Part shown: one piece after another, positions 6,657-8,674 of the stretch | How positions within the stretch are numbered: the first letter of the stretch is position 1 | How the letters are laid out: the number at the start of each line of letters is the position of its first letter | NCBI GenBank assembly: GCA_937959315.1 | Contig: CALGRC010000009.1 | Location: 1 to 8,674 of the forward strand | Reading direction: 5' to 3' | Source: an uncultured Clostridia bacterium | GTDB lineage: Bacteria; Bacillota; Clostridia; UMGS1810 | Length of the DNA: 8,674 bases | Program-made: the position numbers and the translations under genes | The notes under the pieces: model-generated | What the model was told of the DNA's origin: nothing | The model's input: the letters and a program-made list of their open reading frames with translations, nothing else | Databases searched by the model: none

Positions 6657-7694
6657 ATGGCAAAATTATACCAGATTCACTGTCCAAAATGCAACAACAA
6701 TCATTCGTTTTATCGTTACGGCAAAGATAAATCCGGTTTCCAAAAATATCTCTGCCGGAAATGCGGTCATCAATTTGCCCCCGATGCGCCCGCCGGTAAA
6801 CCCGGAAAACCGCGCAAACGGCAGTATCCGTCCTGCCCGGTCTGCGGAAAGGCCACCTTCCTGCACCACGATATGGCGCATTACAGCAACTACCGCTGCT
6901 GCGACAAACGCTGCAACCATTCGTTTTTTGTGCCCAAACCAACTGCAATCGCACCGCCGTCCGCCTCAAAGCTGTTTGGCAAAACCGACTTCAAACGCAT
7001 GCGGTATCCCGTCCATGTGATTCTTATGGCGCTGAGCATGTTTTATCTGGGCAAAAATTCCTTTCGCAACATTGCCATAATCCTGCAAACCGCCATGAAC
7101 ATCCATGTTTCCCATACCACCATCGGCAATTGGTGTACCCGCTTTGCGCCGCTGTTTCAAAACATTGCCATTGAGCTCATTCCGGCACTGAATTTCAATT
7201 CCGATGAATGGCATGCAGACGAAACGGTGGTCAAAATCCAAGGCGTCAAGCATTACCTCTGGCTGATTGTGGACGCTGAAACCCGCTTTGTGCTTGGGTT
7301 TCATCTTTCGTCGCGCAGAGACAGTCCGCAGGCATTTACACTGCTCGATTCAGTCAAAACTCTGGGCAAACCGCAGGCGATTGTCACTGACCGTTACAGC
7401 GCGTACAAAGCCTCGGTCAAGGCATTTGGCGATGTGCAGCACATCCGCGTACAAAGCTTTGGCGATGACATTACCAACAACCTCATCGAGTGCTTCAACA
7501 AGCAGTTCAAGGCGTGGTACAAGACCAAACAGGGTTTTTCCTCTTTCGCATCAGCAAACAACCTCATTTCCATGTTCGTGTTTTTTCACAACTTCGTCCG
7601 CCCACATTCCGCCTTGAACGGCCTTACCCCGGCGCAATGTGCCGGTCTAGAACTATCCAAAAAGCGAAAACGAGAGCTTCTGCTCGTTGCGTAG
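6657..7694 (+). CDS. DDE transposase, IS6/IS240-like, with two N-terminal zinc ribbons
   Basis: The 345-residue protein would cut and join the element's ends. Two zinc ribbons bind DNA or mediate contacts: Cys9/Cys12/Cys33/Cys36, and Cys60/Cys63 with Cys81 or Cys82 and Cys86. A helix-turn-helix region follows at about 118-165, containing VSHTTIGNW as in IS6 transposases. The RNase H-like core has Asp188 (WHADET), Asp245 (VTDRYS) and Glu278 (NNLIEC), the DDE triad with 32 residues between the last two. The C-terminus is basic (KKRKREL). The start at 6657 lies 10 bases after AAAGGAG; the in-frame ATG at 6609 sits in the promoter -10 region and is rejected. That ribosome binding site lies in the loop of a small CCCG/CGGG hairpin, which could limit translation. 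No stop or frameshift is seen, so the element looks intact. Confidence 0.9.
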   Translation: MAKLYQIHCPKCNNNHSFYRYGKDKSGFQKYLCRKCGHQFAPDAPAGKPGKPRKRQYPSCPVCGKATFLHHDMAHYSNYRCCDKRCNHSFFVPKPTAIAPPSASKLFGKTDFKRMRYPVHVILMALSMFYLGKNSFRNIAIILQTAMNIHVSHTTIGNWCTRFAPLFQNIAIELIPALNFNSDEWHADETVVKIQGVKHYLWLIVDAETRFVLGFHLSSRRDSPQAFTLLDSVKTLGKPQAIVTDRYSAYKASVKAFGDVQHIRVQSFGDDITNNLIECFNKQFKAWYKTKQGFSSFASANNLISMFVFFHNFVRPHSALNGLTPAQCAGLELSKKRKRELLLVA

Positions 7695-7811
7695 CCAGAT
7701 TGGCTGTTTGCGGGGGCTAGTTTTTCATGTTTACTTTACAGAGCCTTTTTTCTTATACTATTCTTTTACGAAGTAATTATAAAAACGCAACTGAATTATG
7801 AGCTTTTTAGA

Positions 7812-7836
7812 AAATAATCATATATATTGATTATTT
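7812..7836. promoter_or_regulatory. Perfect 9-bp inverted repeat, candidate operator
   Basis: AAATAATCA (7812-7820) and TGATTATTT (7828-7836) are exact inverted copies with a 7-base AT centre, ending 3 bp before the -35 hexamer at 7840. The 9-mer TATATATTG in the centre (7821-7829) recurs at 7852-7860 inside the promoter spacer, 31 bp away. This suggests a regulator binding on one face of the helix, but AT-rich DNA gives such repeats by chance more easily. Confidence 0.45.
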
Positions 7837-7839
7837 GTG

Positions 7840-7869
7840 TTGACAAGACGCTATATATTGTGGTATAAT
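7840..7869 (+). promoter_or_regulatory. Strong sigma-A promoter for a candidate RNA
   Basis: A perfect TTGACA (7840-7845), an 18-base spacer and a perfect TATAAT (7864-7869). It is the best promoter in the window. Transcription should begin near 7876 on the plus strand, 265-271 bases before the start of the downstream small gene. Confidence 0.85.
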
Positions 7870-7875
7870 ATATCT

Positions 7876-8006
7876 GAAAATTGTTTATGTGCGCAGGGGT
7901 TCCCGAGGTTTTTGCATAAAACCTTAGCATACCAGATGTAATTGTTGTAATAAAAGCCAGTAGTATATCTATGCCCGATTGGGTGTAGAAGCTGCCGGCT
8001 TTTTTT
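7876..8006 (+). ncRNA. Candidate structured non-coding RNA or long regulatory leader
   Basis: From the promoter to a U-tract the region carries no credible reading frame but several stems. AGGTTTT/AAAACCT (7906-7912 with 7918-7924, 5-base loop) is a 7-pair hairpin. CTATGCCC/GGGTGTAG (7969-7976 with 7981-7988) is an 8-pair hairpin with two wobbles. It is closed by the terminator outer stem AAAGCC/GGCTTT (7953-7958 with 7997-8002). GCATA (7927-7931-like segment) can also pair with TATGC (7970-7974), suggesting an alternative fold. I compared it by eye with the riboswitch classes I know (SAM, TPP, FMN, lysine, guanidine, c-di-GMP, ZTP and others) and found no convincing match. It may be an independent small RNA or a leader that controls the downstream gene. 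Confidence 0.5.
7953..8006 (+). terminator. Intrinsic terminator ending the candidate RNA
   Basis: AAAGCC pairs with GGCTTT and, past one mismatch, GTAG with CTGC; the inner hairpin sits on top. The run of seven T (8000-8006) follows directly. It would stop most transcripts from the promoter at 7840 before the downstream gene. Confidence 0.75.
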
Positions 8007-8012
8007 ATTTTT

Positions 8013-8024
8013 GCGGGTAACCGC
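8013..8024 (+). other. GNRA-type tetraloop hairpin between two terminators
   Basis: GCGG and CCGC (8013-8016, 8021-8024) enclose GTAA, giving a GUAA tetraloop in RNA. It sits between the two terminator hairpins, as if part of a second folded RNA segment. Confidence 0.45.
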
Positions 8025-8031
8025 ACTTTAG

Positions 8032-8079
8032 AGCAGAAATGATGTAACCGATGTTCGGTTTGTTGTTTCTGCTTTTTTT
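8032..8079 (+). terminator. Second intrinsic terminator, with alternative pairing partner downstream
   Basis: AGCAGAAA (8032-8039) pairs with TTTCTGCT (8066-8073), and AACCGA (8046-8051) with TCGGTT (8055-8060) inside it, followed by seven T (8073-8079). The right arm can instead pair over 11 bases with AAAAGCAGAAA at 8087-8097. Confidence 0.75.
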
Positions 8080-8086
8080 ATTGCTT

Positions 8087-8106
8087 AAAAGCAGAAACCT
8101 GCTTTT
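8087..8106 (+). repeat. Inverted repeat overlapping the alternative partner of the second terminator
   Basis: AAAAGCAG (8087-8094) and CTGCTTTT (8099-8106) form an 8-bp hairpin with a 4-base loop, 24 bases before the ribosome binding site of the next gene. It repeats the GCAGAAA word of the terminator's left arm, so three folds compete. Confidence 0.55.
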
Positions 8107-8146
8107 AATATATATTTTTCAAAGAAAGGAAGGAGGTGCAATGGTC

Positions 8147-8608
8147 ATGAAGGTAGCAAAAATCAATGCAGATTGGGGAACGGATGATATTCGTATTATT
8201 GTCGGCCGAAATATCAATGGTATTACTTTAAACGGGTATGAATACATCACGGATAATAATAATTTCTTGATAGGTTTTATAAGTGAAAAATCTGCCAGAG
8301 ATTATCTCCACCGTCATGGTATTTCAGATAATGATATTCAATATCTGGAGTTCTTTTACAGAACAGAATGTCCCAATTGCGGCGAAGAGGTTATCGTAAA
8401 AATTTACGATGCAAAAATTGAAAATGGGTTTAAAACCATTGAGTGCAGTAATTGTAAAACAAAAATCAAGTTTGAAACGGAGGAAAAAGAAATGAATAAA
8501 AACAAAGAAAACATTAAGGTATTGACAGAGGATGACATCATTGAACTGTCAAATACCGAAAAACGTATGAATTTTTTAAATGACTATCAAAATTGGGGTG
8601 GACAATAG
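8147..8608 (+). CDS. Small zinc-ribbon protein of unknown function
   Basis: I do not recognise the family. The 153-residue product has an N-terminal region with the pattern RIIVGRNINGITLNGYEYI (about 16-34), then an acidic-aromatic stretch. A zinc ribbon follows, with Cys75-x2-Cys78 (ECPNCGE) and Cys100-x2-Cys103 (ECSNCK). The tail is Lys/Glu-rich and ends NDYQNWGGQ. Small proteins with a similar 'LNGYEY' element occur, to my recollection, among accessory genes of clostridial mobile elements, but I cannot verify this here. The ribosome binding site AGGAGG (8131-8136) lies 10 bases before ATG 8147 and 4 before ATG 8141, so a start two codons earlier is possible. The same frame is open back to 8051, but that part reads through the terminator hairpins. 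Expression should depend on read-through of two terminators. Confidence 0.7.
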   Translation: MKVAKINADWGTDDIRIIVGRNINGITLNGYEYITDNNNFLIGFISEKSARDYLHRHGISDNDIQYLEFFYRTECPNCGEEVIVKIYDAKIENGFKTIECSNCKTKIKFETEEKEMNKNKENIKVLTEDDIIELSNTEKRMNFLNDYQNWGGQ

Positions 8609-8674
8609 TCAATAAAAAAGACACAAAAAGAGAAAGGTTAAGGAGAAATCACCTCCTCAAAAGCCAGTTCTTTT
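8609..8674 (+). other. AT-rich tail with weak hairpins, no gene visible
   Basis: After the stop codon AGGAG (8641-8645) can pair with CTCCT (8653-8657), and AAAAG with CTTTT at the very end (8659-8663, 8670-8674). No start codon follows the AAGGAG motif. The final hairpin may be the beginning of a terminator cut by the window edge. Confidence 0.25.

Larger units (their letters stand above)
6559..7744 (+). mobile_element. Insertion sequence, IS6/IS240-like, about 1.19 kb
   Basis: The ends form imperfect terminal inverted repeats. The left end reads GTTCTGTAAAGT and continues TAAATGAAAG; the right end, reversed, reads GCTCTGTAAAGT and continues AAACATGAAA. An exact 10-base core (TCTGTAAAGT) lies at 6561-6570 and 7733-7742. 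The GGTTCTGT-like tip resembles IS6-family ends. Between them lies one complete transposase gene with its own promoter. No 8-bp target duplication is visible with these ends, so the outer boundary is uncertain by a few bases. At about 1.19 kb it is longer than classic IS6 members (about 0.8 kb), because the transposase carries extra zinc ribbons. Confidence 0.85.

Noticed and set aside
6545..7752. 8-bp target duplication flanking the insertion sequence
   Set aside because: Flanks next to either plausible end (for example TCAAAAGC on the left against CTTTTTTC on the right) do not match.
7796..8026. Minus-strand frame of 76 codons across the promoter and candidate RNA
   Set aside because: It reads through the promoter, the inverted repeat and the first terminator, has no ribosome binding site, and its residues look like translated AT-rich DNA.
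8051..8146. Upstream extension of the zinc-ribbon protein to ATG 8051
   Set aside because: The extra residues are translated from terminator hairpins (runs of Leu/Phe), with no ribosome binding site; a strong AGGAGG lies just before 8141/8147.
1..8674. CRISPR array, tRNA or rRNA genes
   Set aside because: No regularly spaced direct repeats and no recognisable tRNA or rRNA sequence were seen on either strand.

Overview
The window looks like DNA from a Gram-positive anaerobe of the class Clostridia. This is an inference from the strong AGGAGG-type ribosome binding sites, TTGACA/TATAAT-type promoters, U-tract terminators, moderate GC and the protein types; no marker gene fixes the species. About 75-6530 is read on the minus strand, and about 6580-8674 on the plus strand.

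The leftmost 4.2 kb is a compact Tad/Flp-pilus-type gene block on the minus strand. In transcription order it holds a HigB/RelE-like toxin-family gene, a CpaE-like protein with a degenerate P-loop, a CpaB/RcpC-like SAF-domain protein, a MinD/ParA-type ATPase and a CpaF/TadA-type secretion ATPase. The first three junctions are 4-base start/stop overlaps, so the genes are probably translationally coupled. A sigma-A-like promoter at 4339-4366 precedes the block, but a 12-bp terminator-like hairpin lies between that promoter and the first gene. The CpaF gene seems cut short near position 100, where an unrelated sequence opening as a plus-strand membrane protein begins. The platform genes expected next (TadB, TadC, pilin) are not in the window.

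Upstream, still on the minus strand, lie a small exported protein of unknown function with its own promoter and terminator and a two-fold internal repeat, then a MIF-family tautomerase, then a RhuM-family protein. An insertion sequence (about 6559-7744, IS6/IS240-like DDE transposase with two N-terminal zinc ribbons) sits 26 bp upstream of the RhuM start and has probably separated it from its native promoter.

Right of the insertion sequence the DNA becomes AT-rich. A 9-bp inverted repeat is followed by a near-perfect TTGACA-18-TATAAT promoter, a candidate structured RNA of about 130 nt ending in an intrinsic terminator, a second terminator hairpin with alternative partners, and then a small zinc-ribbon protein of unknown function. 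This promoter-RNA-tandem-terminator unit is the best candidate here for an undescribed element. No tRNA, rRNA or CRISPR array was seen.
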